DNA from: Oceanibium sediminis
GTDB lineage: Bacteria > Pseudomonadota > Alphaproteobacteria > Rhodobacterales > Rhodobacteraceae
Direction: 5' to 3'
Length of the DNA stretch: 64,000 nucleotides
Assembly (NCBI RefSeq): GCF_003265325.1
Contig: NZ_QGNX01000001.1
Coordinates: forward strand, 1,070,839 to 1,134,838
Part shown: positions 54,617 through 63,951 of the stretch, piece after piece
Numbering within the stretch: position 1 is the stretch's first letter
Layout of the letters: each line of letters begins with the position of its first letter
Notes under the pieces: model-generated
The model's input: the letters and a program-made list of their open reading frames with translations, nothing else
Told to the model about the DNA's origin: nothing
Database searches by the model: none
Made by a program: the position numbers and the translations under genes

Positions 54617-55471
54617 GTGACACGGGCATTCGTTCTTTTCGAGCCAGAGCGGTGGACCTCTCCGGCGGTGTTCAGTTCGCCCCATTCGGGGGCACGCTAC
54701 CCCGCGGAATTCCTGGCCTCGGCTGAGCTGGACCCGATGACGATCCGCTCATCCGAGGATGCTTTCGTCGAACAACTGTTTTCCGCGGCCCCCGCCCACG
54801 GTGCGCCGCTGCTGGCCGCCACGCTGCCGCGGGCCTATGTCGATCTGAACCGGGCTGCGGACGAGCTTGATCCGGCGCTGATCACCGGCGCGCAGCGGCG
54901 CGGCGCGAATCCCCGCGTCTCGGCCGGGCTGGGCGTGATCCCGCGCGTCGTCGCCGAGGGGCGTCCGATCCGCAACGGAAAGATCCCCCTGAGGGAGGCG
55001 TTGAAGCGCCTGCGCCTTGGCTATCACCCCTACCACGATCAGCTCGACGCGCTGCTGGGCCGCCAGCGGGAATGCTTCGGCATGGCGCTTCTGTTCGACT
55101 GTCACTCCATGCCGCATGACGCGCTTGGTGCTGCGCCAATGGTGCGCGGGCAGCGCCCGGACGTGGTGCTCGGCGACAGGTTCGGCGCGGCCTGCGGGCG
55201 CTGGCTGATCGATGCGGCGGCGGCGCTGTTCACCGCACAGGGCTTCGTCGTGGCGCGCAACGCGCCCTTCGCGGGCGGCTACATCACCCAGCACTACGGC
55301 CGCCCCTCGCGAAATGTTCACGCCCTGCAGATCGAGATCGACCGCTCACTCTACATGGACGAGCGCACCCTGACCCCCTTGCCGGGGTTCGCCGAGGTGG
55401 CCGAAAGGCTGGCCGCCGTGCAGGCCGGGCTGGTGCGAATCGGCGACGCGACGGCGCTTGCCGCCGAATGA
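54617..55471 (+). CDS. N-formylglutamate amidohydrolase
   Basis: 284 residues. The family motifs are SSPHSGARYPAEFL (about residues 22-35), which contributes a catalytic His, TIRSSEDAFVEQLF, and LLFDCHSMPHDALG, with Asp/His. N-formylglutamate amidohydrolase releases formate and glutamate in one histidine-degradation route, and similar proteins hydrolyse other N-acyl amino acids. GTG 54617 is used because the family begins there; the open frame extends upstream through the tRNA gene, which rules out the longer version. No other hut genes nearby. Confidence 0.88.
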   Translation: MTRAFVLFEPERWTSPAVFSSPHSGARYPAEFLASAELDPMTIRSSEDAFVEQLFSAAPAHGAPLLAATLPRAYVDLNRAADELDPALITGAQRRGANPRVSAGLGVIPRVVAEGRPIRNGKIPLREALKRLRLGYHPYHDQLDALLGRQRECFGMALLFDCHSMPHDALGAAPMVRGQRPDVVLGDRFGAACGRWLIDAAAALFTAQGFVVARNAPFAGGYITQHYGRPSRNVHALQIEIDRSLYMDERTLTPLPGFAEVAERLAAVQAGLVRIGDATALAAE

Positions 55472-55507
55472 TCGCCTGACGCGCTGCTAGTCAAAACCCG
55501 GACAAGA

Positions 55508-55587
55508 TAAAAAAAGGCCGTGCCAGAGGCACGGCCCAAGTCTAGGGAGGAAACGCCCGGAAGGGCGCGTGATGCAACGCATCAACA
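55508..55587 (-). ncRNA. predicted ~80-nt small RNA with anti-Shine-Dalgarno CCTCCC
   Basis: On the minus strand: predicted start about 55587, hairpin 1 GATGC-N3-GCATC (55583-55571), hairpin 2 CGCCC-N4-GGGCG (55567-55554), an unpaired stretch with TTCCTCCC (55552-55545), then a strong terminator hairpin GGCCGTGCC-N3-GGCACGGCC (55536-55516) and seven T. The CCTCCC is free between structured elements, as in small RNAs that pair with ribosome-binding sites (known CCUCC-type families in rhizobia and Rhodobacter). No experimental or database confirmation. Confidence 0.6.
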
Positions 55588-55593
55588 CCTCCG

Positions 55594-55621
55594 AATGTAT
55601 GCGGCAGTGCAGCATAGTCAA
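55594..55621 (-). promoter_or_regulatory. promoter of the predicted small RNA
   Basis: On the minus strand, TTGACT (55621-55616), 16 bases, TACATT (55599-55594). It places the start 6-7 bases downstream, near 55587. Confidence 0.65.
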
Positions 55622-55681
55622 CGAGTCGGGCGCGGTTTCCGGACAGGAAATGCGATTTATGTGCAAATTATGTGCGCTCGC

Positions 55682-56374
55682 TCAATTCAGCTTATCAATT
55701 AGCCAGAGGTTGACCGGATGAAGCGCCGCGCATAGCCCCGCGCAGTGATCGACGAAGCCCGGCGTGTTGACCGTGCCGGGCAGGGGAAGGCGATCGGCGG
55801 TGCGCACGATCAGGCCCTTGTGCTTCAGCAGATCGGCGGCGGGGTGACCCGCGTCCCGCCCCTTTGGTACGCGTTTCAGGCTGGGCGCGGTCAGCGTCGC
55901 GCCGGTGGTTTCGGCGCTGGCGATGGCGGCCCGCAGATCGGCCAGCGCGGCGGGGGCGTCCAGGCGGTCGCGGAAAGCCGCCAGTGTATCGGGCGGCCAG
56001 GCCCAGGCGCCCGCGCCGAAGCCGAAGCCGTCGGGGTGCAGGACCAGATGGATCGCAGGGCTGCGATTCGGATGCTCCCCGGTCCAGAAGACAAGGTGGA
56101 TACGCGGGCTGTAGGGGGTCTTGTCCCGTGAGAACCGCACGTCGCGGTTTATCCGCCGGAAAGAGCCGTTCAACCTTGGCACCGCCTGGTAGCGCGCATC
56201 GATCGCCGCCAGCGGGCCCCCCATCGCCACGATGAAGGCCATCGCCGGATCCACCACATGCGCCTGGTACTCGGCCCGGTGGGCGTCGAACCACGCTTTT
56301 TGGTTGTGCGCCGCCAGATCCGACAGGAAGGCGAAGGTTTCCGCGGGAAAGCCGGTGAAGTCGTTGCTGGCCAT
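55682..56374 (-). CDS. DUF2461 (TIGR02453) family protein
   Basis: 230 residues. Family features are GFPAETFAFLSDLAAHNQKA, followed by WFDAHRAEYQAHV, NGSFRRINRDVRFSRDKTPY and the HLVLHPDGFGFGAGAWAWPP tract. No enzymatic activity is known for DUF2461. It follows the dinB stop by 27 bases upstream on the same strand, so both may form a unit. The small RNA promoter lies just beyond its stop. Confidence 0.88.
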   Translation of the reverse strand: MASNDFTGFPAETFAFLSDLAAHNQKAWFDAHRAEYQAHVVDPAMAFIVAMGGPLAAIDARYQAVPRLNGSFRRINRDVRFSRDKTPYSPRIHLVFWTGEHPNRSPAIHLVLHPDGFGFGAGAWAWPPDTLAAFRDRLDAPAALADLRAAIASAETTGATLTAPSLKRVPKGRDAGHPAADLLKHKGLIVRTADRLPLPGTVNTPGFVDHCAGLCAALHPVNLWLIDKLN

Positions 56375-56401
56375 GGGGTTCCTTCCCTTGAACGGGCGGC
56401 C

Positions 56402-57655
56402 TCAGCGCAAGGCGCGCCCTTTTACGATGGCGCCGTCGCCGAACTTGCCGCGGATCGCATCCGCCGCGCGTTCCGCCGCGGTGCGTTTCGCGGCGGCCGG
56501 GTCCAGCAGGTCCGGGGAAAGGTCCGCCTGGTCGCCCGAGGTGATGTCCGACAGCCCGACGCCGATCAGCCGGAACGGCCCTTCGCCAAGGGCGTTCCTC
56601 AGCAGCGGGCTGGCGGTGGCGTGGATGGTCCCGGCCAGTTGCGTCGGCTCAGGCAACGTGACCGAGCGTGTCAGCCCCCGGTGATTGGCCCGCTTCAGCT
56701 TCAGCGTCACGGTGCGCCCGGCCAGGTCCTTCGCCTTGGCCCGGGCCGAGACCTTGTCCGCCAGCCGCCAGAGGTGGCCGTCCAGCAGATCGGGATCGTT
56801 GGTATCCTCGAAGAACGTCGTCTCGTTCGAGATCGACTTCGCCCCCGCGCGCGCCGAAACGCGTCGCGCATCCTGCCCATGGGCCAGCCGCCATATGTGA
56901 TCGCCCATCGAGCCGTAGCGGTCGCCCAGCCACTTGCGGTCCCGCGCGCGCACGTCCGCGATGGTGCGGATGCCGTCCCGCGCCAGCTTCTCCTTCATCG
57001 CGGTGCCAACGCCCCAGATCACGCCGACGGGCTGGCGCAGCAGGAAGGCATCGGTTTCCGCCCGCCCGATCACCGAAAAACCGCGCGGCTTTTCAAGGTC
57101 GGACGCGATCTTGGCGAGGAACTTGTTGTGGCTAAGCCCGACGGAGATGGACACGCCGAGTTGCTCCTCGATGTCGCGCGCGAGGCGGGCGAGCTGCAGG
57201 GCAGGGGGCGCGTGGTGCAGCCGCGTTGTGCCGGTCAGGTCGAGGAAAGCTTCGTCCAGCGACAGCGGCTCGATCACCGGGGTCAGCGCCTCCATCCGGG
57301 TGCGGATCTGGGCGGAGACTTCGACATAAGTGCTCATGCGCGGCTTCACCACGACGGCGTCGGGGCAGAGCGCCAGCGCCTTGAACATCGGCATGGCCGA
57401 GCGCACGCCCTTGATCCGTGCGATGTAACAGGCGGTGGAGACGACGCCCCGCCGCCCGCCGCCGATGATCACCGGCTTGTCGGCAAGGTCGGGGTTGTCG
57501 CGTTTTTCCACCGTCGCATAGAAGGCGTCGCAATCCATATGCGCGATGGAAAGCTGGTCGAGTTCCGGGTGGGAAAGCACGCGCGGGCTGCCGCAGGCCG
57601 GGCAGCGGGGCCGGTCTGGCATGGGCTGGCAGCAATCGCGGCAAAGGGCTTTCAT
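56402..57655 (-). CDS. dinB: DNA polymerase IV with N-terminal zinc-ribbon extension
   Basis: 417 residues. Y-family translesion polymerase: catalytic acids Asp41 (IAHMDCDAFYATVEKR), Asp134 and Glu135 (SLDEAF), thumb HhH-like region PVGVIWGVGTAMKEKLARDG, and little-finger domain VTLKLKRANHRGLTRSVTLP. An N-terminal extension of about 30 residues has Cys5, Cys8, Cys9, Cys18 and Cys21 (CRDCC..CPAC), suitable for one zinc. E. coli Pol IV starts directly at the catalytic domain. No canonical LexA box was recognised upstream. Near pyrF, 42 bases away. Confidence 0.93.
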   Translation of the reverse strand: MKALCRDCCQPMPDRPRCPACGSPRVLSHPELDQLSIAHMDCDAFYATVEKRDNPDLADKPVIIGGGRRGVVSTACYIARIKGVRSAMPMFKALALCPDAVVVKPRMSTYVEVSAQIRTRMEALTPVIEPLSLDEAFLDLTGTTRLHHAPPALQLARLARDIEEQLGVSISVGLSHNKFLAKIASDLEKPRGFSVIGRAETDAFLLRQPVGVIWGVGTAMKEKLARDGIRTIADVRARDRKWLGDRYGSMGDHIWRLAHGQDARRVSARAGAKSISNETTFFEDTNDPDLLDGHLWRLADKVSARAKAKDLAGRTVTLKLKRANHRGLTRSVTLPEPTQLAGTIHATASPLLRNALGEGPFRLIGVGLSDITSGDQADLSPDLLDPAAAKRTAAERAADAIRGKFGDGAIVKGRALR

Positions 57656-57697
57656 GGGCCTGAGTATACCGCGATGCCGCCCCGAAAGGAACGCGCC

Positions 57698-58393
57698 CTA
57701 GCCGAGCGAGGCCTGGATCGCGCGGGCTGCGGCAGCCGGATCTTCGGCCTGCCAGACGGGGCGGCCGACCACGATGTGATCTGCGCCCGCGGCGATGGCG
57801 TTGGCGGGGGTGGCGATCCGCTTCTGGTCATCCGCTGAGGAACCCTCGGGGCGGACACCGGGCGTGACGATCAGCTTGCCAGCCGCTTCGGGCAGGGCGC
57901 GGATCATCTCGGCTTCTCCGGGTGAGGCGATGACGCCGTCCGCCCCGGCAAGGAACGCGCGTCGGGCCCGCTCGGTCGTCAGCTCAGCGATATCACCCGA
58001 CACGATCATCGCCGCGTCCAGGTCCGCGCGGTTCAGCGAGGTCAGCATCGTCACCGCCATGATCTTCGTCGGGCGCTCACCCCGTCCCGCGACCGCCGCC
58101 GCGACCACATGTGGATCGCCATGAACGGTCAGAAGGTCCAGGTCGTACTGGCACAGCCCGCGCGCCGCCGCCGTGACCGTGGCGGAGATGTCGAACAGCT
58201 TCATGTCGAGAAACACGCGCTTGCCCATGGTCTTCAGCTCATCGGCCAGGGCCAGCCCGCCGCCGGTCAGCATGCCGAGGCCGATCTTGTAGAAACTCAC
58301 CTCGTCACCAAGCTTCTGCACCAGCTCAAGCGCGCTTAGCGCGTTCGGCAGGTCCAGCGCCACGATGAGGCGGTCTTTGGGGTCAATGCTCAT
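57698..58393 (-). CDS. pyrF: orotidine 5'-phosphate decarboxylase
   Basis: 231 residues. Last step of UMP synthesis. TIM-barrel with DRLIVALDLPNALSALELVQ, the catalytic DMKLFDISATV (Asp-Lys-x-x-Asp; here DMKLFDI), MAVTMLTSLNRADL, and the phosphate loop ADHIVVGRPVWQAEDP. ATG 58393 is the family start (SIDPKDRLIV). Divergent from clpB. Confidence 0.95.
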   Translation of the reverse strand: MSIDPKDRLIVALDLPNALSALELVQKLGDEVSFYKIGLGMLTGGGLALADELKTMGKRVFLDMKLFDISATVTAAARGLCQYDLDLLTVHGDPHVVAAAVAGRGERPTKIMAVTMLTSLNRADLDAAMIVSGDIAELTTERARRAFLAGADGVIASPGEAEMIRALPEAAGKLIVTPGVRPEGSSADDQKRIATPANAIAAGADHIVVGRPVWQAEDPAAAARAIQASLG

Positions 58394-58530
58394 TGGGGTA
58401 TCCTTTCGCTCGGCGGATCGCGCCGTAATTGGCAGGCCACCATGCGCTTGGCAAGCGCTACGGGGCGGGGCGCGGTGCCGCATTCAACCGATGCGCCGGG
58501 GGCCGGGAGCCGATTTTTGCCCCCGTCTAT

Positions 58531-58559
58531 CTTGTAGCGCGATGTTCCAATGCCCATTT
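58531..58559 (+). promoter_or_regulatory. sigma-32-like promoter of clpB
   Basis: CTTGTAG (58531-58537), 15 bases, CCCATTT (58553-58559), close to the heat-shock consensus CTTGAAA-N12-16-CCCCATnT, 74 bases upstream of the clpB ATG. Confidence 0.7.
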
Positions 58560-58632
58560 TTTGACCAAGGCCCGAGGGTCCATGCCGCTGAGGCGGGTGG
58601 ACCGGAACGGGCGCTTATTGAAGGAGAGACAA

Positions 58633-61239
58633 ATGGACTTGAGCAAGTTCACCGAGCGCGCGCGCGGTTTTGTGCAGGCTGCCCAGACCATCGCAATGCG
58701 CGAAGATCACCAGAAATTCCTGCCCGAACACGTGCTGAAGGCGCTTCTGGACGATGATCAGGGCCTGAGCGCCAACCTGATCAAGCGTGCCGGGGGCGAT
58801 CCGGCCCGCGTGCAGGGCGCGTTGGAAGCGAAGCTCGCCAAGGAGCCGAAGGTCGAAGGCGGGCAGATCTACATGGATCCGCAGACCGTCAAGATGTTCG
58901 CCGAGGCCGAGAAGCTCGCCCAGAAGGCCAACGACAGTTTCGTCACCGTGGAACGCGTGCTGACCGCGCTGGCCGTCACCAAGTCCGGCGCGAAGGACGC
59001 ACTTGTCGAGGGCGGCGTCAGCGCGCAGGCCCTGAACGAGGCGATCAACGACCTGCGCAAGGGGCGCACCGCTGACAGTGCCTCGGCCGAGGACAGTTTC
59101 GAGGCGCTGAAGAAATACGCCCGCGACCTGACCGAGGCCGCGCGCGAGGGCAAGATCGACCCGATCATTGGCCGGGACGAGGAAATCCGCCGCGCCATGC
59201 AGGTGCTGAGCCGCCGGACCAAGAACAACCCCGTGCTGATCGGGGAGCCCGGCGTCGGTAAAACCGCGATCGCCGAGGGCCTGGCCCTGCGCATCGTGAA
59301 CCGCGACGTGCCCGAAAGCCTGGAGAACAAGAAGCTGATGGCGCTGGACATGGGCGCGCTGATCGCCGGGGCGAAGTACCGGGGCGAGTTCGAGGAGCGG
59401 CTGAAGGCCGTGCTGAACGAAGTCACCCATGCCGCCGGCGAAATCATCCTGTTCATCGACGAAATGCACACGCTGGTCGGCGCGGGCAAGGCAGACGGGG
59501 CGATGGACGCCTCCAACCTGCTGAAACCGGCGCTGGCGCGGGGCGAGCTGCATTGTATCGGTGCGACCACGCTGGATGAATACCGCAAGCATGTCGAAAA
59601 GGACGCAGCATTGGCGCGGCGCTTCCAGCCGCTGATGGTCAACGAACCGACGGTGGAGGACACGATCTCCATCCTGCGGGGCATCAAGGAGAAATATGAG
59701 GTGCACCATGGGGTGCGCATCTCCGACCGGGCGCTGGTGGCCGCGGCGACTCTGTCGAACCGCTACATCACCGACCGTTTCCTGCCCGACAAGGCCATCG
59801 ACCTGATGGACGAGGCGGCAAGCCGTCTGCGCATGGAAGTGGACAGCAAGCCCGAGGAGCTGGATGCGCTCGACCGTGAAATCCTGCAAAAGCAGATCGA
59901 GGCGGAGGCGCTGAAGCAGGAGTCCGACGCGGCCTCCAAGGACCGGCTGGCAACGCTTGAGTCGGAATTGGTCGAGCTGCAGGAAAAATCCGCCGAGATG
60001 ACCGCCCAGTGGCAGGCCGAACGCGACAAGCTGGCCGGCGCGCGCGACATCAAGGAAGAGTTGGACCGTGCCCGCGCCGAGCTGGAGCAGGCGAAGCGGG
60101 AAGGCAACCTCGCCAAGGCCGGTGAACTGCAGTTCGGCGTGATCCCGGGGTTGGAAAAGCGCCTGGCCGAGGCCGAGCAGGCCGAGGAAAGCGACGTCAT
60201 GGTCGAGGAGGCCGTGCTGCCCGAGCATGTGGCCAGCGTGGTAGAGCGCTGGACCGGCATCCCGATGGACCGGATGCTGGAGGGTGAGCGCGACAAGCTG
60301 CTGCGCATGGAGGCCGAGATCGGCAAGCGCGTCATCGGCCAGAGCGAAGCGGTTCGCGCCGTCTCCAACGCCGTGCGCAGGGCGCGCGCCGGGCTGAACG
60401 ATCCCAATCGACCGATGGGCAGTTTCCTGTTCCTCGGCCCGACCGGCGTCGGCAAGACCGAGCTGACCAAGGCGCTGGCGGAGTTCCTGTTCGACGACGA
60501 TTCCGCGATGACGCGGGTGGATATGTCGGAGTTCATGGAGAAACACTCCGTCGCGCGGCTGATCGGGGCACCCCCGGGCTATGTCGGCTATGACGAGGGC
60601 GGTGTGCTGACCGAGGCCGTGCGGCGCAGGCCCTACCAGGTGATCCTGTTCGACGAGGTCGAAAAGGCCCATGGCGACGTGTTCAACGTGCTGTTGCAGG
60701 TGCTCGACGACGGGCGGCTGACCGACGGGCAGGGCCATGTGGTGGACTTCAAGAACACGCTGATCATCCTGACCTCCAACCTTGGGTCCGGGGCGCTGAG
60801 CGAACTGGCCGACGGGGTGCAGAGCAACACCGTGAAGGACCAGGTCATGGCGGCGGTGCGCGCGCACTTCCGGCCGGAGTTCCTGAACCGCCTGGACGAG
60901 ATCGTGCTGTTCGACCGGCTCAGCCGCGCCGACATGGACGGGATCGTGGATATCCAACTGGGCATCCTTGACCGCCGCCTGGAGGGCCGCAAGATCACGC
61001 TGAACCTCAGCGAGGATGCGCGGACTTGGCTGGCCGACCAGGGTTATGACCCGGTCTACGGCGCACGGCCCCTGAAGCGCGTGATCCAGAAGGCGTTGCA
61101 GGACCCGCTGGCGGAACTGCTGCTGTCCGGGGAGGTGCTGGACGGGGAAACCGTCGAGGTGAGCGCCGGTCCCGAGGGGCTGATCCTGAAGGATCGCGTC
61201 GCCGGGGGCTCGGAGCCCAAGGTCGCGACGGTTCATTAA
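58633..61239 (+). CDS. clpB: protein disaggregase ClpB
   Basis: 868 residues. HSP100 hexameric ATPase that resolubilises aggregates with DnaK. N domain [20 protein letters not shown]; first AAA+ with Walker [17 protein letters not shown]; coiled-coil middle domain (about residues 410-520, rich in [18 protein letters not shown]); second AAA+ with [19 protein letters not shown] and C-terminal [14 protein letters not shown]. Start ATG 58633 with GAAGGAGAG upstream. Heat-shock promoter at 58531. Confidence 0.98.
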   Translation: MDLSKFTERARGFVQAAQTIAMREDHQKFLPEHVLKALLDDDQGLSANLIKRAGGDPARVQGALEAKLAKEPKVEGGQIYMDPQTVKMFAEAEKLAQKANDSFVTVERVLTALAVTKSGAKDALVEGGVSAQALNEAINDLRKGRTADSASAEDSFEALKKYARDLTEAAREGKIDPIIGRDEEIRRAMQVLSRRTKNNPVLIGEPGVGKTAIAEGLALRIVNRDVPESLENKKLMALDMGALIAGAKYRGEFEERLKAVLNEVTHAAGEIILFIDEMHTLVGAGKADGAMDASNLLKPALARGELHCIGATTLDEYRKHVEKDAALARRFQPLMVNEPTVEDTISILRGIKEKYEVHHGVRISDRALVAAATLSNRYITDRFLPDKAIDLMDEAASRLRMEVDSKPEELDALDREILQKQIEAEALKQESDAASKDRLATLESELVELQEKSAEMTAQWQAERDKLAGARDIKEELDRARAELEQAKREGNLAKAGELQFGVIPGLEKRLAEAEQAEESDVMVEEAVLPEHVASVVERWTGIPMDRMLEGERDKLLRMEAEIGKRVIGQSEAVRAVSNAVRRARAGLNDPNRPMGSFLFLGPTGVGKTELTKALAEFLFDDDSAMTRVDMSEFMEKHSVARLIGAPPGYVGYDEGGVLTEAVRRRPYQVILFDEVEKAHGDVFNVLLQVLDDGRLTDGQGHVVDFKNTLIILTSNLGSGALSELADGVQSNTVKDQVMAAVRAHFRPEFLNRLDEIVLFDRLSRADMDGIVDIQLGILDRRLEGRKITLNLSEDARTWLADQGYDPVYGARPLKRVIQKALQDPLAELLLSGEVLDGETVEVSAGPEGLILKDRVAGGSEPKVATVH

Positions 61240-61271
61240 GTGGAAGGCGCTGACGCGCCTGATCCCCTGCA

Positions 61272-61298
61272 CCCCACTCCCGCCATGCGGGGGTGGGG
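61272..61298 (+). terminator. hairpin downstream of clpB
   Basis: CCCCAC-T-CCCGC, 3-base loop, GCGGG-G-GTGGGG: 12-bp stem with one T-G pair, 33 bases after clpB. No T-run directly after. Confidence 0.55.
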
Positions 61299-61442
61299 CC
61301 CGCTACCGGGTGGGGGCGTTGGTCGTTTTCTTCGGACCGAACCCGCCTTGGTGCGCGTCGGAGCCTCCGGCGGGGATATTTGAGGACTTTGGAAGGGGTA
61401 GCTTATGGGCGCCGGGGCGGGAGACCGCCCCGGCGTCTGGCG

Positions 61443-61934
61443 TTATTCGGGCAGGATCACGGCGTCGATCACGTGGATGACACCGTTGTCGGCCTCGATA
61501 TCGGCGGTGACGACAGTGGCGCCGTCGACCTTAACCCCGTCCATGGTGGTGATGTCTACGTCGCTGCCCTGCACCGTGGTGGCGGACATGTCGCCGGTGA
61601 TGTCGGAGGACATGACCTTGCCCGGCAGCACATGGTAGGTGAGCACAGCGATAAGCTGGTCCTTGTTCTCAGGCAGGAGCAGGGTTTCCACCGTGCCCTC
61701 GGGCAGGGCGGCGAAGGCCTCGTCCGTGGGCGCGAAGACGGTGAAGGGGCCTTCGCCCTTCAGCGTCTCGACAAGGCCGGCGGCCTCGACCGCGGCGACG
61801 AGGGTGGTGAAGCTGCCAGCTTCCACGGCCGTGTCCACGATGTCCTTTGCGTGGCCGCCTGCGAAGGCCGGCGACAGGGTTGCGGCGAACAGGCCAGCTG
61901 CGGTGCCGGTAGCAAGAAGGGTTCGACGAAGCAT
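61443..61934 (-). CDS. exported fasciclin-domain protein
   Basis: 163 residues. Signal peptide [25 protein letters not shown], then a single FAS1 domain: [49 protein letters not shown] and the H box-like end [17 protein letters not shown]1 domains are adhesion or ligand-binding modules. In Rhodobacteraceae such proteins are common; function uncertain. ATG 61934 gives the signal peptide; an upstream ATG at 61958 adds eight residues. Confidence 0.9.
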   Translation of the reverse strand: MLRRTLLATGTAAGLFAATLSPAFAGGHAKDIVDTAVEAGSFTTLVAAVEAAGLVETLKGEGPFTVFAPTDEAFAALPEGTVETLLLPENKDQLIAVLTYHVLPGKVMSSDITGDMSATTVQGSDVDITTMDGVKVDGATVVTADIEADNGVIHVIDAVILPE

Positions 61935-62274
61935 GATAGTCTCCTCGGTTGGTTGCATCTTGTGTCTCCCGGTGTTGGGGAACGGCAGTGTTACGCCGCC
62001 CCGCCGAGGCTGGATTTCGGTAGAATTACAGGGTGTCGCAGTTGACGCGGCGGGGTTCGCCGCTAAGCGCCGCCGTCGCGCCGCTTCAACTCACAAAACT
62101 GTTACGATTATTGCCTGATTTCTGTTGAGCCGGTCCGGGACTCCCTCGCTGGTGGGTGTGCCTGCTCACGGAAAATCACGGCTTTGCCCACCCAATCGTG
62201 ACCGCATGACATATCGATTTATGTCAGAAAGGCCCTCATATCTTGAGGCACGCCACAGAAACCGGGAAATACGT
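61935..62274. other. 340-base intergenic region between fasciclin and msrP genes
   Basis: Divergent promoter region. It contains a perfect dyad at 62207-62226 and a smaller one, CCTCA-N5-TGAGG, at about 62233-62247; otherwise I see no gene. Open frames across it on the plus strand are upstream extensions of msrP without ribosome sites. Confidence 0.7.
62207..62226. promoter_or_regulatory. perfect dyad upstream of msrPQ
   Basis: TGACATA, 6 bases, TATGTCA. A 20-base operator-like palindrome about 50 bases before the msrP start. Confidence 0.45.
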
Positions 62275-63216
62275 ATGTTGATCAAACAGGCAGAGCGCAT
62301 CAAATCGTCGGAAATCACCCCGAAGGAGGTGTACATGAATCGCCGCGCGCTGATGGGCGCGGGGGCGGCCGCGGCCGTTGGGGCGATGCTGTCGCCCATG
62401 TCCGCATCAGCGGCGACGCTGTCCTTCGCCAAGAGCAGGGCGCCGGCCCCCGCGCCGATCACGCCGAAGGAGTATGCGACGGGCTACAACAACTTCTACG
62501 AGTTCGGCTTCGGCAAGGAGGATCCGGCGAACAACGCCCAGGGGCTGACGACGAAGCCCTGGTCGGTGGTGGTCGACGGCTTGGTGGACAAGCCCGGCAC
62601 CTACGGGCTGGAGGATATCGTGCCGAACGCGCTGGAGGAGCGCATCTATCGCCTGCGCTGTGTCGAGGCCTGGTCGATGGTCATTCCTTGGGTCGGGTTC
62701 CAGCTGTCGGACCTGCTGAACCGGGTCGGCCCGCAGTCGGGCGCGAAGTTCGTCGCCTTCGAAACCCTGGTGCGCCCGGACGAGATGCCGGGCCAGCGCG
62801 GTCTGTTCCAGTCCATCGACTGGCCCTACCGCGAAGGGCTGCGCCTGGACGAGGCGATGCACCCGCTGACCATCCTCGCCAACGGGATGTATGGGGAGGA
62901 GCTTCCGAACCAGAACGGCGCGCCGCTGCGCCTGGTCGTGCCGTGGAAGTACGGGTTCAAGTCGATCAAGTCGATCGTGCGCATCACGCTGACCGACAAG
63001 CAGCCCCCGAACACCTGGAACATGCTGCTGCCCAAAGAGTACGGTTTCTACAGCAACGTGAACCCGAAGGTGGACCACCCCCGCTGGTCGCAGGCGACCG
63101 AACAGGTGGTGGGCGGCGGTCTGTTCGCCAAGCGGCAGGACACGCTGATGTTCAATGGCTACGCGGACGAGGTCGCCGGTCTTTATGCCGGCATGGACCT
63201 GGTGAAGAACTACTGA
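62275..63216 (+). CDS. msrP: periplasmic methionine-sulfoxide reductase catalytic subunit MsrP
   Basis: 313 residues. Molybdopterin enzyme (YedY) reducing oxidised methionine in periplasmic proteins. Twin-arginine signal [20 protein letters not shown] (Arg23-Arg24), and the Mo-ligand Cys129 in [26 protein letters not shown]-like loop near the end ([11 protein letters not shown]). I use ATG 62275 ([16 protein letters not shown]), which matches related N-termini; ATG 62221 is an alternative. It overlaps msrQ by TGATG. Confidence 0.94.
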   Translation: MLIKQAERIKSSEITPKEVYMNRRALMGAGAAAAVGAMLSPMSASAATLSFAKSRAPAPAPITPKEYATGYNNFYEFGFGKEDPANNAQGLTTKPWSVVVDGLVDKPGTYGLEDIVPNALEERIYRLRCVEAWSMVIPWVGFQLSDLLNRVGPQSGAKFVAFETLVRPDEMPGQRGLFQSIDWPYREGLRLDEAMHPLTILANGMYGEELPNQNGAPLRLVVPWKYGFKSIKSIVRITLTDKQPPNTWNMLLPKEYGFYSNVNPKVDHPRWSQATEQVVGGGLFAKRQDTLMFNGYADEVAGLYAGMDLVKNY

Positions 63217-63842
63217 TGGGCGACTGGCGCATGTCCCTGAACACCTGGCTGCGCAAGGTGCCGGTGTGGCCGGGCTATATCCTCGGATTCGCGCCGGCCG
63301 CCTGGCTGCTCTGGCTCGGGGTGGAGAACCGGCTCGGGGCGAATCCCGTCAAGACGCTGGAGCATGAGCTGGGGCTGATCGCGCTGCAGCTTCTGCTGGC
63401 CTCGCTGCTGGTGACGCCGATCCTGCAACTGACGCGCATCAACCTGATCCGGTTCCGCAGGCTGATCGGGCTGATGGCCTTCTACTACGTCTGCCTGCAT
63501 TTCGCGGTGTACCTGTTCCTGGACCTGCAGCTGAACTGGGAGCAGATCGCGAAGGACCTGACCAAGCGTCCCTATATCATCGCGGGGGCGTCGGCCTTCC
63601 TGTTGCTGATTCCGGTGGCCATGACCTCGAACGACTGGTCGATCCGTCGGCTGGGCGGTGCCGCGTGGCGCTCGGTGCACAAGCTGGTCTACCCGGCGTC
63701 GATCATCGGGGCGGTGCATTTCGTCTGGCTGACCAAGACCTGGGCGTTCGAACCGGTGGCGTACCTGGCGGGGATGGCGATTCTGGTCGCCTGGCGCCCC
63801 CTGCGCCGGCATTTGAAGCAGCGCCCGCGACAGCCAGCCTGA
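63216..63842 (+). CDS. msrQ: heme-binding membrane subunit MsrQ
   Basis: 208 residues with six hydrophobic helices (ferric reductase-like b-type cytochrome). Conserved His: LHFAVYLFLDL, VHKLVYPASIIGAVHFVWLT. It passes electrons from the quinone pool or flavin reductase to MsrP. ATG 63216 overlaps the msrP stop; ATG 63231 is a second candidate. Confidence 0.93.
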   Translation: MGDWRMSLNTWLRKVPVWPGYILGFAPAAWLLWLGVENRLGANPVKTLEHELGLIALQLLLASLLVTPILQLTRINLIRFRRLIGLMAFYYVCLHFAVYLFLDLQLNWEQIAKDLTKRPYIIAGASAFLLLIPVAMTSNDWSIRRLGGAAWRSVHKLVYPASIIGAVHFVWLTKTWAFEPVAYLAGMAILVAWRPLRRHLKQRPRQPA

Positions 63843-63887
63843 GCGAAAGCCCTAAATATAGGGGGTTTGAGCGGGTCAGGGACTAAC

Positions 63888-63951
63888 TTTCAAAATAATT
63901 TCGAAAAAAGCGAATTTGTCTCTTGCGAGTCGGACGGGTGATCCGTAGATA
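63888..63951 (+). promoter_or_regulatory. probable rRNA operon promoter at the right edge
   Basis: A/T-rich upstream stretch (about 63888-63920, UP-element-like), TTGCGA (63923-63928), 17 bases, TAGATA (63946-63951), then a C-rich leader (ACCCCTCACCGGCGGC). This resembles rrn promoters and leaders of Rhodobacteraceae as I remember them; a 16S gene would lie beyond 64000. Confidence 0.45.

Noticed and set aside
55487-55582. 31-codon open frame on the minus strand with a GGAGG in front, inside the small RNA region
   Set aside because: The GGAGG (55588-55592) falls in or before the predicted transcription start, the frame runs through the terminator hairpin, and the composition is Pro/Gly/Arg-rich without conservation clues. 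A peptide is possible but less likely than an RNA.
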